Origin: Dysgonamonadaceae bacterium
GTDB taxonomy: Bacteria > Bacteroidota > Bacteroidia > Bacteroidales > Azobacteroidaceae
Length of the DNA stretch: 7,005 nucleotides
Assembly (NCBI GenBank): GCA_031282925.1
Contig: JAITCT010000330.1
Location: 1 to 7,005, forward strand
Direction of reading: 5' to 3'
The notes beneath the pieces were generated by a model. It had not been told where the DNA came from. It did not search any database and saw nothing but the letters and a program-made list of their open reading frames with translations. A program made the position numbers and the translations under genes. Position 1 is the stretch's first letter, and each line of letters starts with the position of its first letter. Below are positions 1 to 6,122 of this stretch, piece after piece.

Positions 1-69
1 ATATCAACAAGTAAAACGATCCTTTTGCTAATGCACTGTCGAAATAATACTTTAGCTATATTTAATTAG

Positions 70-207
70 CAATGCAATAAAAAAATATTGGAAATAGACC
101 CGGACAATGAACAGGCAAAAAACATTAGACATGTTGAAAGTGAAATATTGAAAAGCAAGGTATATATTGACAACAATGGCGGGTTTGTCCCGCCATCGTT
201 TGTTTAA
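70..207 (+). pseudogene. 3' remnant of a TPR-protein gene
   Basis: The frame from base 70 to the TAA at 205-207 encodes a tail with the stretch KILEIDPDNEQAKN, which has the form of the second helix and closing turn of a tetratricopeptide repeat (consensus ...AL.LDP.N..A). The tail ends in GGFVPPSFV. The frame is closed upstream by a TAG at 67-69, and the other two + frames also carry stops between 12 and 55, so no start can be assigned. At the A7 run (79-85) a one-base shift would join the TPR part to a short upstream frame reading NAIKK, which suggests a frameshift there. I read this as the decayed end of a scaffold-type TPR gene whose body lies left of the window or is lost. The fragment is short, so chance similarity is possible. 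Confidence 0.4.
176..205 (+). terminator. Rho-independent terminator after the TPR remnant
   Basis: A perfect 8-bp stem, ATGGCGGG (176-183) with CCCGCCAT (189-196), closes a 5-base loop TTTGT and is followed by the T-rich CGTTTGTTT. The stem overlaps the last codons of the TPR remnant and its T-tract contains the stop codon, so it fits termination of that + strand transcript. The stem is GC-rich in an AT-rich setting, which argues against chance. Confidence 0.6.
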
Positions 208-212
208 ATGTT

Positions 213-244
213 AAAAGCGTGGATAATCTCTTACCCACGCTTTT
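213..244. terminator. Second, bidirectional-looking hairpin terminator
   Basis: AAAAGCGTGG (213-222) pairs perfectly with CCACGCTTTT (235-244) around a 12-base loop. The stem has A4 on one side and T4 on the other, so it could end transcription from either strand. It lies 16 bases after the first hairpin. It could back up that terminator or stop read-through from the minus-strand surface-protein gene on the right, though that gene ends about 230 bases away. Confidence 0.6.
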
Positions 245-476
245 CTCTCATAGCCATTTAAAATAATCTTGGTAAAAGGTAAAAAAGATTTGGTTAAACA
301 GGCTCTGAAATACAGTACAAAAGAAATGATTATTTTTCAATTATGATGTTAACGGAAAGTTATTTAAATGTTAAGTTTACGTTAACATAAATTTTCAGGC
401 GCTGTTTATAAATAAATCATGCAGTCTGTTTTTCGTCTTAGTGTCCGGGGGAAGGATAATCATAATGTATTTCGTA
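245..476. other. AT-rich spacer, no supportable gene
   Basis: No gene is visible on either strand. A + strand frame is open from 254 to 344 (reading ...KKDLVKQALKYSTKEMIIF) but lacks a plausible start and matches no family I recognise. A weak 6-bp inverted repeat, TGTTAA (369-374) with TTAACA (382-387), is the only hairpin near the 3' end of the minus-strand gene. It is too AT-rich to call a terminator. Confidence 0.5.
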
Positions 477-818
477 TCAATACTTGCCAATTAACAATTT
501 CTTCACCCACCCGGAACTTCCTTTTACAATCAATACCTGCGTTAATGAGTTTGTCGAATTAACGGCAAAGGATGTTTTACCCGCCGGTTTTTCCAATCCG
601 TAAAGCAAGGCTCCGGTAATGGAATAAATATTTACCCGTTCGGCTGCAGGCGAATCAACATACAAAATTTGCCCGGAGAGCAATATCTGTACGGCCGGTT
701 CGACAGCCTGAGGAATACCTGTAGCAAACGCGCGAATTACGTTTACCGTATAAATCTTTTTTGATTCATCTTCGGCATGAATCATAATTTTAAACTCATT
801 CTTCCCGACATTTAACTT

Positions 819-872
819 GTGTATTATGCCTTGTGTTCCTATGCTGTCTACTATTCCTTGTGCTCCTGTACT
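819..872 (-). repeat. 27-base tandem duplication inside the cadherin-like domain
   Basis: Bases 819-845 and 846-872 match at 21 of 27 positions and encode nine-residue repeats, STGAQGIVD then SIGTQGIIH. They lie in the loop-rich part of the cadherin-like domain. The length is in frame, so the duplication would have been tolerated when the gene was intact. The mismatches show it is not recent. Confidence 0.6.
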
Positions 873-1274
873 GCCTACTGTGGCGTTGCTATCCTGCGGC
901 GTAACCTTAATCGTAATGCGTAATACCGAATGTGCTGCGTTAACCTATAATTGAGGCTGTCGGAATTGAATTCGGGTGAAAGCGGAAGGGTAGTTTGCGC
1001 ATCATAGTCATTTACGGCAAGCAACGCTAGTGTAGCGTCGTTGCTTTTTACATGCACCGTACAAGAGTCGGTAACGCCGTATGAAGTTGTAACTGTAATG
1101 ACAGCACTACCTCCAGCCTTAGCGGTTACCAAACCGGAGTCAGATACGGTGGCAATCGGACTGTCGCTTGCCCATGTTACGGTTTTATCCGTTACATCTT
1201 CGGGCATAGCCACCGTCAGTTGTTCGGTTTCGTTAATACACTTGGTTGCGGAAGATTCGAGAAGATCAATACTT

Positions 1275-2176
1275 GTAGCTAAAACGATCCGTTCCCCGAA
1301 ATCCAGCCAGATATCAGCTTCCCTGTAGTTTGCTTCGGATCCTGCAGGAATAAAAAGTTAACGTAACGTTGTTGAATTGAGTCCCGTTAGGGCCTAAAAT
1401 TTGCGGTTCAGGATTCAGATTCGTAACGGAAGTCAAACCGGTACATCCGGCGAAAGCGCCGGGTTCAATCTCTGTTACGCTCTGCGGAATGGTAACGGAA
1501 GTCAAACTCTCGCAACCGGCAAAAGCAGAAGTTCCAATACTTGTTACTCCGTTTTCAATCACAAGTCCTGTAATGAGAAATTGAAACAGATGCCACGGAG
1601 GAGTAGTGTCAATATCCATGATTGTCCCCGTCCCGCTGATAGTCAGCACTCTCTTCGGAAGATCAAAATTCCAGGTAACATCTGAGGATTCATTCTCGCC
1701 GCAGTTTCCGGACATAATTACAGTTTCCTTGTGTCCGAATTTCATCCATCCAATGGCTTCCTGGTACTTTGTTTCGGATCCGGGGGAACGTAAAGCACAG
1801 CATTCTCTAACGGAACGCTGTCAAATTGATTCACATTTTTGCTTAAAAATTGCGGTGTTGGGCTCAGATTGATAACGGAAGTCAATTGCTTACAATATGC
1901 AAAAGCATTGTGTCCAATACCTTTTATCATTTCTATTTCTAGGCTCTGCGGAATGATAACAAAAGTCAAATTTCCACAACCGGCAAAAACAGAAGTTCCA
2001 ATACCTGTTACTCCATCTTCAATCACAACTCTTGTAATGGAAGTTTGATACGGTTTCCACGGAGGAGGAGTACTAACATAATCCATTATTGCCCCCGTCC
2101 CGCTAACAGTCAATACACCCTTCGGAAGATCAAGATTCCATGTAACGTCCGCTCCCTTTGCTCCGCAGTTTCCCGA
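1275..2176 (-). repeat. Tandem duplication of a BspA LRR unit of about 450 bases
   Basis: Unit 1 runs from 2176 down to 1713 and unit 2 from 1712 to about 1275. Both begin SGNCG, continue with VTWNxDLPK.VLT.SGTG.IMD, then PPW, VIE.GVT.IGTS.FAGC and LTSV, and end with a P.GSE..Y.EA..W..FG motif. DNA is still clearly alike, for example around GATCTTCCGAAG and AGCGGGACGGGG. Both units have a frameshift in the same place, just before the GGATCCGAA that encodes GSE. Confidence 0.8.
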
Positions 2177-2402
2177 CGTTTCCTGTGCCTGCACTTGGGA
2201 AAAGCCGGGCAGGCAAACCGCCAAAATAATTAATGATTGAGCAATACCTTTCGTCGTTAACCGATTGATTGTGCTCCTGTGTTTTTTGAAAATTAATGAA
2301 CGTGTCATATTTTTAAAAATTTGAAAAAATAAAAAATTGTTATCCTGTTTTTGTAAGCGCAGTACCATATTATATATGCTTTGCCCTGCATGGAAACTTT
2401 CG

Positions 2403-2435
2403 CAAAGATAATATAAAGTATTTGATAATTGCAAA
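2403..2435 (-). promoter_or_regulatory. Bacteroidetes-type promoter of the BspA-like gene
   Basis: On the minus strand, TTTG (2435-2432) is followed after exactly 21 bases by TATCTTTG (2410-2403). This fits the known Bacteroidetes housekeeping pattern of a -33 TTTG and a -7 TAnnTTTG. Transcription would begin near 2397, leaving a leader of about 90 bases before the ATG at 2308. The leader is A/T-rich and has no Shine-Dalgarno, as is usual in this phylum. The promoter also supports the 2308 start over a longer reading frame that extends upstream through it. Confidence 0.7.
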
Positions 2436-2459
2436 TATAGAGGAGAAAAATGCACCCAA

Positions 2460-2553
2460 ATATAATCGGTTATTTTTAAAATATTCCCGGTTATATTCCG
2501 ATTATTCCCGGTTATTTTTAAAATATAACGCGTTATTTTCCCAATATAACGCG
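2460..2553. repeat. 21-bp tandem array (four units plus a partial fifth)
   Basis: Units begin at 2460, 2481, 2502 and 2523, with a half unit at 2544-2553, all with an exact 21-base period. The shared core is a C/G-rich tetrad followed by GTTAT and an AT tail: CGGTTATTTTTAAA in units 1 and 3, CGGTTATATTCCGA in unit 2, CGCGTTATTTTCCCA in unit 4. Units 4 and 5 share ATATAACGCG exactly. There are no unique spacers, so this is not a CRISPR array. It lies 25 bases upstream of the -33 box of the BspA-like gene, and a period of about two helical turns would place each core on the same DNA face. A role as a regulatory array is inference. Confidence 0.7.
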
Positions 2554-2581
2554 GGTGTATTTCGAATTGTCGCGCCCTGTC

Positions 2582-2621
2582 ATTCCCGCGCAGGCGGGAA
2601 ACAACGTTCGGTGGAGCCAAT
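2582..2621. repeat. REP-like 40-bp unit, copy 1
   Basis: The unit starts with a perfect 7-bp hairpin, TTCCCGC-GCAG-GCGGGAA, followed by ACAACGTTCGGTGGAGCCAAT. The hairpin resembles the short ATTCCC...GGGAAT repeats common in intergenic DNA of many bacteria (dRS3-like). That comparison is from memory, not from a search. Confidence 0.65.
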
Positions 2622-2650
2622 CCCATGAAGATTCGCACATTTTACATGGG

Positions 2651-2690
2651 ATTCCCGCCTGCGCGGGAAACAGCGTTCGGCGGAGCCAAT
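2651..2690. repeat. REP-like 40-bp unit, copy 2, hairpin loop inverted
   Basis: This copy matches copy 1 in the same orientation except at two single bases (A/G and T/C in the tail) and the hairpin loop, which is CTGC instead of GCAG. CTGC is the reverse complement of GCAG, so the hairpin alone appears flipped relative to its tail. Confidence 0.65.
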
Positions 2691-2720
2691 GACAGGGCGC
2701 GACAATTTGAAATGCACCCG

Positions 2721-2822
2721 TGACGGGTAAACAAGAACTTGGGGATGCAGCGCGGTTATTCGTCATTCCACCCCGCGCCAAATACGGTATGGTTTTGTGC
2801 ATCGGCAAACGGCTTTTTTTGA
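2721..2822. other. Repeat-flanking spacer without a gene
   Basis: Only minor structure is visible: ACCCGT/ACGGGT straddling the end of the element (2716-2728) and GCGCGG/CCGCGC (2750-2755 with 2773-2778). The GTCATTCC at 2762-2769 echoes the GTCATTCCCGC at 2579-2589 in the quasi-palindrome, so this may be a degraded further repeat copy. Confidence 0.35.
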
Positions 2823-2916
2823 AAACACAAAGGCACGAAGACTCAAAGACACGAAGATATGAAAACCGTGTATGACCGGTTTTTTCGTGTCTTTGTGCTT
2901 TCGTGTCTCCGTGTTT
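2823..2916. repeat. Long imperfect hairpin of the ACACAAAG/CACGAAG type
   Basis: Arms 2823-2855 and 2884-2916 are inverted and match at 27 of 33 positions. Inside, AAAACCG (2862-2868) pairs perfectly with CGGTTTT (2877-2883) around the loop TGTATGAC, adjoining the right arm directly and separated from the left arm by six bases. Each arm is internally repetitive, built from CACGAAG/CAAAGACACGAA motifs. From memory, similar inverted repeats are scattered in many Bacteroidetes and other genomes. The function is unknown. Spurious frames through it should not be called genes. Confidence 0.7.
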
Positions 2917-2990
2917 AAATAATTTTCCATTTTTGATAAAATCAGATGCACAAAATACAGCCTGAAACAATCCGGGATAATTTTTATCCG

Positions 2991-3025
2991 TCTGCGTGTT
3001 ATATGAAAATTTTCATGTAAATTTG
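2991..3025 (+). promoter_or_regulatory. Probable promoter of the glnS operon
   Basis: TAAATTTG (3018-3025) matches the Bacteroidetes -7 consensus TAnnTTTG and lies 25 bases before the glnS ATG, giving a leader of about 20 A-rich bases. The upstream box is poor: the best candidate is TCTG at 2991-2994 with a 23-base spacer. A perfect 14-bp palindrome, ATGAAAATTTTCAT (3003-3016), fills the space just upstream of the -7 box, where a repressor site would lie. It could also be a chance A/T palindrome. Confidence 0.55.
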
Positions 3026-3050
3026 CAGCCAAAATTTAAAAAGACAGTCT

Positions 3051-4766
3051 ATGAGTGAAGAAAATATTGTTCATGAAGACGGCAAAAAAAGCCTGAATTT
3101 TATAGAGTCGACAATAGAAAAAGATTTAGCCGAAGGCGTGAATAATAACAGGATACAAACCCGTTTCCCGCCCGAACCCAATGGTTATTTACATATAGGT
3201 CATGCCAAAGCGATATGTCTGGATTTCGGCATTGCCCGCGAGTATGGCGGAGTTTGCAACCTGCGTTTCGACGACACGAATCCGATTAAAGAGGATACCG
3301 AATATGTCGATTCCATTATGCAAGACATTCAATGGCTGGGCTACAAATGGGGAAACGTTTATTACGCTTCCGATTATTTCCAACAGTTGTGGGATTACGC
3401 TATTGACTTGATTAAAGCAGGGAAAGCCTATATTGACGAACAAACTTCCGAACAGATTGCCCAACAAAAAGGAACGCCTACCCAGTCCGGCGTCAACAGT
3501 CCCTTCCGCGACAGGGACGTCGAAGAAAACCTCGCATTGTTCAACAAAATGAATACCGGCGAAATTGCCGAAGGCCAAATGGTGTTGCGAGCCAAAATCG
3601 ACATGGCCAACCCGAATATGCACTTCCGCGACCCGATTATATACCGGGTAATCCACACGCCGCACCACCGGACGGGCAAGGCGTGGAAAGCCTATCCCAT
3701 GTATGATTTTGCACATGGCCAATCGGATTATTTTGAAGGAGTTACACATTCCCTCTGCACATTGGAATTTGAAGTCCACCGGCCCTTATACGACTGGTTC
3801 GTTGATGAATTGAAGAGATTCCATCCCGAAGACGGAACGTACCGCCCGCGCCAGTATGAGTTCAACCGCTTGAACCTGACTTATACCGTCATGAGCAAAC
3901 GGAAATTATTGCTATTAGTCAAAGAAGGTTTGGTTTCCGGATGGGACGACCCGCGTATGCCGACTATTTGCGGTTTCCGCCGCCGCGGTTACACACCCGA
4001 ATCAATTCACAAATTCATAAACAAAATCGGCTACACGAAATACGACGGCATAATTGATTACGCCCTGCTCGAACATTCGATTCGCGAAGATTTGAATGCC
4101 GGGGCCAAACGGGTATCGGCCGTTTTAGACCCCGTCAAACTGATTCTTACGAATTATCCGGAAGGAAAAACGGAAATGATGGAAGCCGTCAATAATCCCG
4201 AAGACGAATCGGCCGGCGTCCACGAAATTGCTTTTTCAAGAGAATTATATATTGAAAGAGAAGATTTTATGGAAGATGCGCCCAGGAAATTCTTCCGCAT
4301 GACTCCGGGACAGGAAGTCAGGCTGAAAAATGCCTACATCGTCAAATGCACCGCCGCCAAAAAAGACGAAGCGGGGAATGTCGTCGAAATCTATGCGGAA
4401 TATGACCCGCTTACCAAAAGCGGAATGCCCGAAAGCAACCGCAAGGTAAAAGGAACTTTGCACTGGGTTTCGGCAGCGCATTGCCTCACGGCGGAAGTCC
4501 GTTTGTACGACCGCCTGTTCAGCGTGGAAAATCCGGGCGAAGAAAAAGATACGGATTTCAGGGATTTGTTAAACCCCGATTCTTTGAAAGTACTGACCGG
4601 CTGCAAGATAGAAAAAGAATTGGAAAACGCCCGGCCTTTGGAACATTTCCAATTCCAACGGCTCGGTTATTTCAACGTGGATACGGATTCCAAACCGGGG
4701 AAATTGATTTTCAACCGCACCGTTTCTTTAAAGGATTCATGGAGTAAACTTAAAAACAAAGACTAA
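3051..4766 (+). CDS. glnS: Glutaminyl-tRNA synthetase
   Basis: The enzyme attaches glutamine to tRNA-Gln in the cytoplasm using ATP. It is a class I synthetase: the HIGH motif is HIGH at residues 48-51 within PPEPNGYLHIGHAKA, and the KMSKS equivalent is MSKRK at 281-285. LRFDDTNP (71-78) and SLCTLEFEVHRPLYDW (234-249) are typical of GlnRS rather than GluRS. Residues from about 350 onwards form the two beta-barrel anticodon-binding domains (LTAEVRLYDRLFSVENP at 479-495, then FQRLGYFNVD and FNRTVSLKDSW near the end). At 571 residues it is close to the family size (553 in E. coli) and intact. The ATG at 3051 is chosen because it follows the promoter by a short A-rich leader. It is the first gene of a probable operon. 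Having GlnRS suggests tRNA-Gln is charged directly, not only by the GatCAB route. Confidence 0.97.
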   Translation: MSEENIVHEDGKKSLNFIESTIEKDLAEGVNNNRIQTRFPPEPNGYLHIGHAKAICLDFGIAREYGGVCNLRFDDTNPIKEDTEYVDSIMQDIQWLGYKWGNVYYASDYFQQLWDYAIDLIKAGKAYIDEQTSEQIAQQKGTPTQSGVNSPFRDRDVEENLALFNKMNTGEIAEGQMVLRAKIDMANPNMHFRDPIIYRVIHTPHHRTGKAWKAYPMYDFAHGQSDYFEGVTHSLCTLEFEVHRPLYDWFVDELKRFHPEDGTYRPRQYEFNRLNLTYTVMSKRKLLLLVKEGLVSGWDDPRMPTICGFRRRGYTPESIHKFINKIGYTKYDGIIDYALLEHSIREDLNAGAKRVSAVLDPVKLILTNYPEGKTEMMEAVNNPEDESAGVHEIAFSRELYIEREDFMEDAPRKFFRMTPGQEVRLKNAYIVKCTAAKKDEAGNVVEIYAEYDPLTKSGMPESNRKVKGTLHWVSAAHCLTAEVRLYDRLFSVENPGEEKDTDFRDLLNPDSLKVLTGCKIEKELENARPLEHFQFQRLGYFNVDTDSKPGKLIFNRTVSLKDSWSKLKNKD

Positions 4767-5867
4767 ATGTTGGATTACGACAGTATATATAACGATTTTT
4801 ATGAAGACGAGGAAGAGTCTTACCCCGACTTTTTCATCGAATGGGACAATGCCGTCCGTAAAGGTAAATCGCCCGGTTATTACGAACCGGAAGAACTGAC
4901 GGAAATTATCGAAATCTATTTGTCGGAAAACGGCTTGAAAAAAGCCCGGCAAGCCATTGAACATGCTTTAAAGCTGTATGTGAGCGATGAAGAATTGTTT
5001 TACGAAATCCTTTCGCTGTTGAATGATTACGAACAATGGAATGATTTACTGGCCTTGTGCGAACGGTATAAAAAAACAGCCGACGTTTGGAGCAACGGAC
5101 ACAAATTGACCGCTTTACTTCATCTGGGAATGGAAGAAGAAGCTTTTCATTTTTTCGGCACATTGAAAAACAGGTATGCCGATGATGACGAATCATTGAA
5201 CATTATTTACCAGGCAATGAGCGAGGCATTACTTGAAATGGATCTTTTCGAATCATCTGTCGAAGTGGTCAATGAAGCCATTGGGATCATGGGAGAATCC
5301 GTTGATTTCCTCTGGCTGCAATTGCAGGCATTCGCCTCTATGAAAGAAACGGAAGACGCTGTCAAATGGGCGGATAAAATTCAGAAAAAGAATCCTTTGG
5401 ACCCTGAAACATGGTATTATCTGGGTGAGGCATTTGAAGAACTCAATGATATGGAACGGTCAATAGATGCTTATGAAAATGCCTGTTCCCTGAACCCTGG
5501 TTCCCCCGATCTTATTCTGAGCCTGGTATATGCTTACGAAAAAAACGACAATTACGGCAAGGCTTTGGAAAAAATAAAAGAGTTTCTACATTTGCAGCCC
5601 GGTAATTACATCGCATACATTATCACGTCCAAAATATGTTCGCAGCTTGAATACTGGGAAGAAGCGCTGGCGTATATCAATGAGGCAATCGGCATCATGC
5701 CGGAAATGGCTTCATTATATCTCTATAAAAGTTCTTTTTTCATAGAGTTGAATGAAATCAGAAAAGCCAAACTGACTTTGGAAGAAGGAATCGAAAAAAC
5801 CGATGACCCGAAAGGGGATTTACTCAGGGAACTCTCCCGGTTAAAGGAACAGTATCCGAATTTATAA
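4767..5867 (+). CDS. Tetratricopeptide repeat protein
   Basis: A 366-residue soluble protein without signal peptide or membrane segment, so probably cytoplasmic. The N-terminus is strongly acidic (DFYEDEEE at 10-17). The clearest TPR runs from 213 to 246 (TWYYLGEAFEELNDMERSIDAYENACSLNP), with further repeats at about 247-280, 281-313 and 314-346. More divergent helical repeats fill about 45-210. TPRs form a helical scaffold that binds peptides of partner proteins; the partner cannot be told from sequence. The ATG follows the glnS TAA with no base between, so the two are almost certainly co-transcribed and perhaps translationally coupled. The ferredoxin gene begins 30 bases downstream. A link to assembling the downstream oxidoreductase is only a guess from position. 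Confidence 0.9.
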   Translation: MLDYDSIYNDFYEDEEESYPDFFIEWDNAVRKGKSPGYYEPEELTEIIEIYLSENGLKKARQAIEHALKLYVSDEELFYEILSLLNDYEQWNDLLALCERYKKTADVWSNGHKLTALLHLGMEEEAFHFFGTLKNRYADDDESLNIIYQAMSEALLEMDLFESSVEVVNEAIGIMGESVDFLWLQLQAFASMKETEDAVKWADKIQKKNPLDPETWYYLGEAFEELNDMERSIDAYENACSLNPGSPDLILSLVYAYEKNDNYGKALEKIKEFLHLQPGNYIAYIITSKICSQLEYWEEALAYINEAIGIMPEMASLYLYKSSFFIELNEIRKAKLTLEEGIEKTDDPKGDLLRELSRLKEQYPNL

Positions 5868-5897
5868 TCACCTGTCAAATTATATAAATAATTCATT

Positions 5898-6122
5898 ATG
5901 GCAAAAATACAAGGAGCGGTAGTTGTTGACAAAGAACGCTGTAAAGGTTGCGACCTGTGCACGGTTGCGTGTCCTTCCGATGTTCTTGAACTGGCAAAAG
6001 AAGTAAACAGTAAAGGCTACAATTACGCCCAAATGAAAAAACCCGGAGAATGTATCGGATGCGGTAATTGCGGATACGTTTGCCCGGACGGATGTATAAC
6101 GGTTTATAAAGTAAAACTATGA
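5898..6122 (+). CDS. 2x[4Fe-4S] ferredoxin subunit of 2-oxoacid oxidoreductase
   Basis: A 74-residue protein with two complete CxxCxxCxxxCP motifs: Cys15, 18, 21 and 25 followed by Pro26, and Cys52, 55, 58 and 62 followed by Pro63. They are expected to bind two [4Fe-4S] clusters. The spacer of 26 residues between motifs and the small size fit the delta-type subunit of 2-oxoacid:ferredoxin oxidoreductases, which passes electrons from the TPP-bound intermediate to soluble ferredoxin. Its stop TGA overlaps the vorB ATG (ATGA), which supports a shared complex and translational coupling. A free-standing ferredoxin is less likely given that overlap. No separate promoter is visible in the 30-base gap before it, so it probably depends on the glnS promoter or one inside the TPR gene. 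Confidence 0.93.
   Translation: MAKIQGAVVVDKERCKGCDLCTVACPSDVLELAKEVNSKGYNYAQMKKPGECIGCGNCGYVCPDGCITVYKVKL

Larger units (their letters stand above)
477..2308 (-). pseudogene. BspA-like LRR surface protein with T9SS tail, three frameshifts
   Basis: One gene is split into four consecutive frames. The start is the ATG at 2308, giving a signal peptide: basic N-terminus, hydrophobic core at residues 21-35, likely cleavage after VQA41. With a base restored in the C-tract at 1782-1786, one removed at the T-tract 1352-1356 and one restored at 944-945, the product is 610 residues. Domains in order: BspA-type LRR unit 1 (45-199), unit 2 (200 to about 345), bacterial Ig-like domain (about 346-424, with TVTWASDSPIATVS and GLVTAKAGG), cadherin-like beta-sandwich (about 425-530, with DSNATV and KKIYTVNVIRA), and a type IX sorting tail (about 535-610, with VNIYSITGALLY and WVKKLLIGKY). 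Such proteins are exported by Sec, moved across the outer membrane by T9SS, and displayed or released as adhesin-like proteins. As written, translation stops at 1742-1744 after 188 residues, leaving a secreted stub without a sorting tail. It could be a pseudogene, an off-phase variable gene, or sequencing error. Confidence 0.85.
2552..2720. repeat. 169-bp quasi-palindromic element
   Basis: The outer arms 2552-2584 and 2688-2720 are inverted repeats matching at 31 of 33 positions; the shared core includes AATTGTCGCGCCCTGTCATT with one mismatch. An inner perfect 9-bp inverted pair, AATCCCATG (2619-2627) and CATGGGATT (2645-2653), frames a 17-base centre. Between outer and inner arms sit two 40-bp units that are direct, not inverted. 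No transposase is present, so it could be a small non-autonomous element or a composite of REP-like repeats. It may be extruded or folded as a large hairpin. Confidence 0.75.

Noticed and set aside
369..387. Hairpin terminator for the minus-strand surface gene (TGTTAA/TTAACA)
   Set aside because: Only six A/T-rich pairs and no clear T-tract; too weak to support.
2309..2638. A 110-residue upstream extension of the BspA-like frame to an ATG at 2638
   Set aside because: It crosses the promoter, the 21-bp array and part of the quasi-palindrome, has a low-complexity repetitive translation, and would bury the clear signal peptide that begins at 2308.
2460..2720. CRISPR array or integron-type attachment site
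   Set aside because: The 21-bp units are contiguous without unique spacers, the 40-bp units occur only twice, and there is no cas or integrase gene in the window.
2749..2771. A stray sixth unit of the 21-bp array (GCGCGGTTATTCG...CATTCCA)
   Set aside because: It shares the CGGTTATT core but needs gaps to align and is about 200 bases from the array, so chance similarity is as likely.
2533..2970. A 145-codon minus-strand open frame in the spacer
   Set aside because: Its translation (for example RTLFPAQAGIP and RTLFPACAGM) is simply the REP-like units and hairpin repeat read through; there is no domain and no promoter.
2763..3032. An 89-codon minus-strand frame rich in T, R, H and K
   Set aside because: It reads through the CACGAAG-type hairpin and overlaps the glnS promoter, so it is a repeat artefact.
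3189..3779. A 196-codon frame antisense to glnS
   Set aside because: glnS is a full-length, motif-complete gene here; the antisense frame has no recognisable domain and arises from codon bias.
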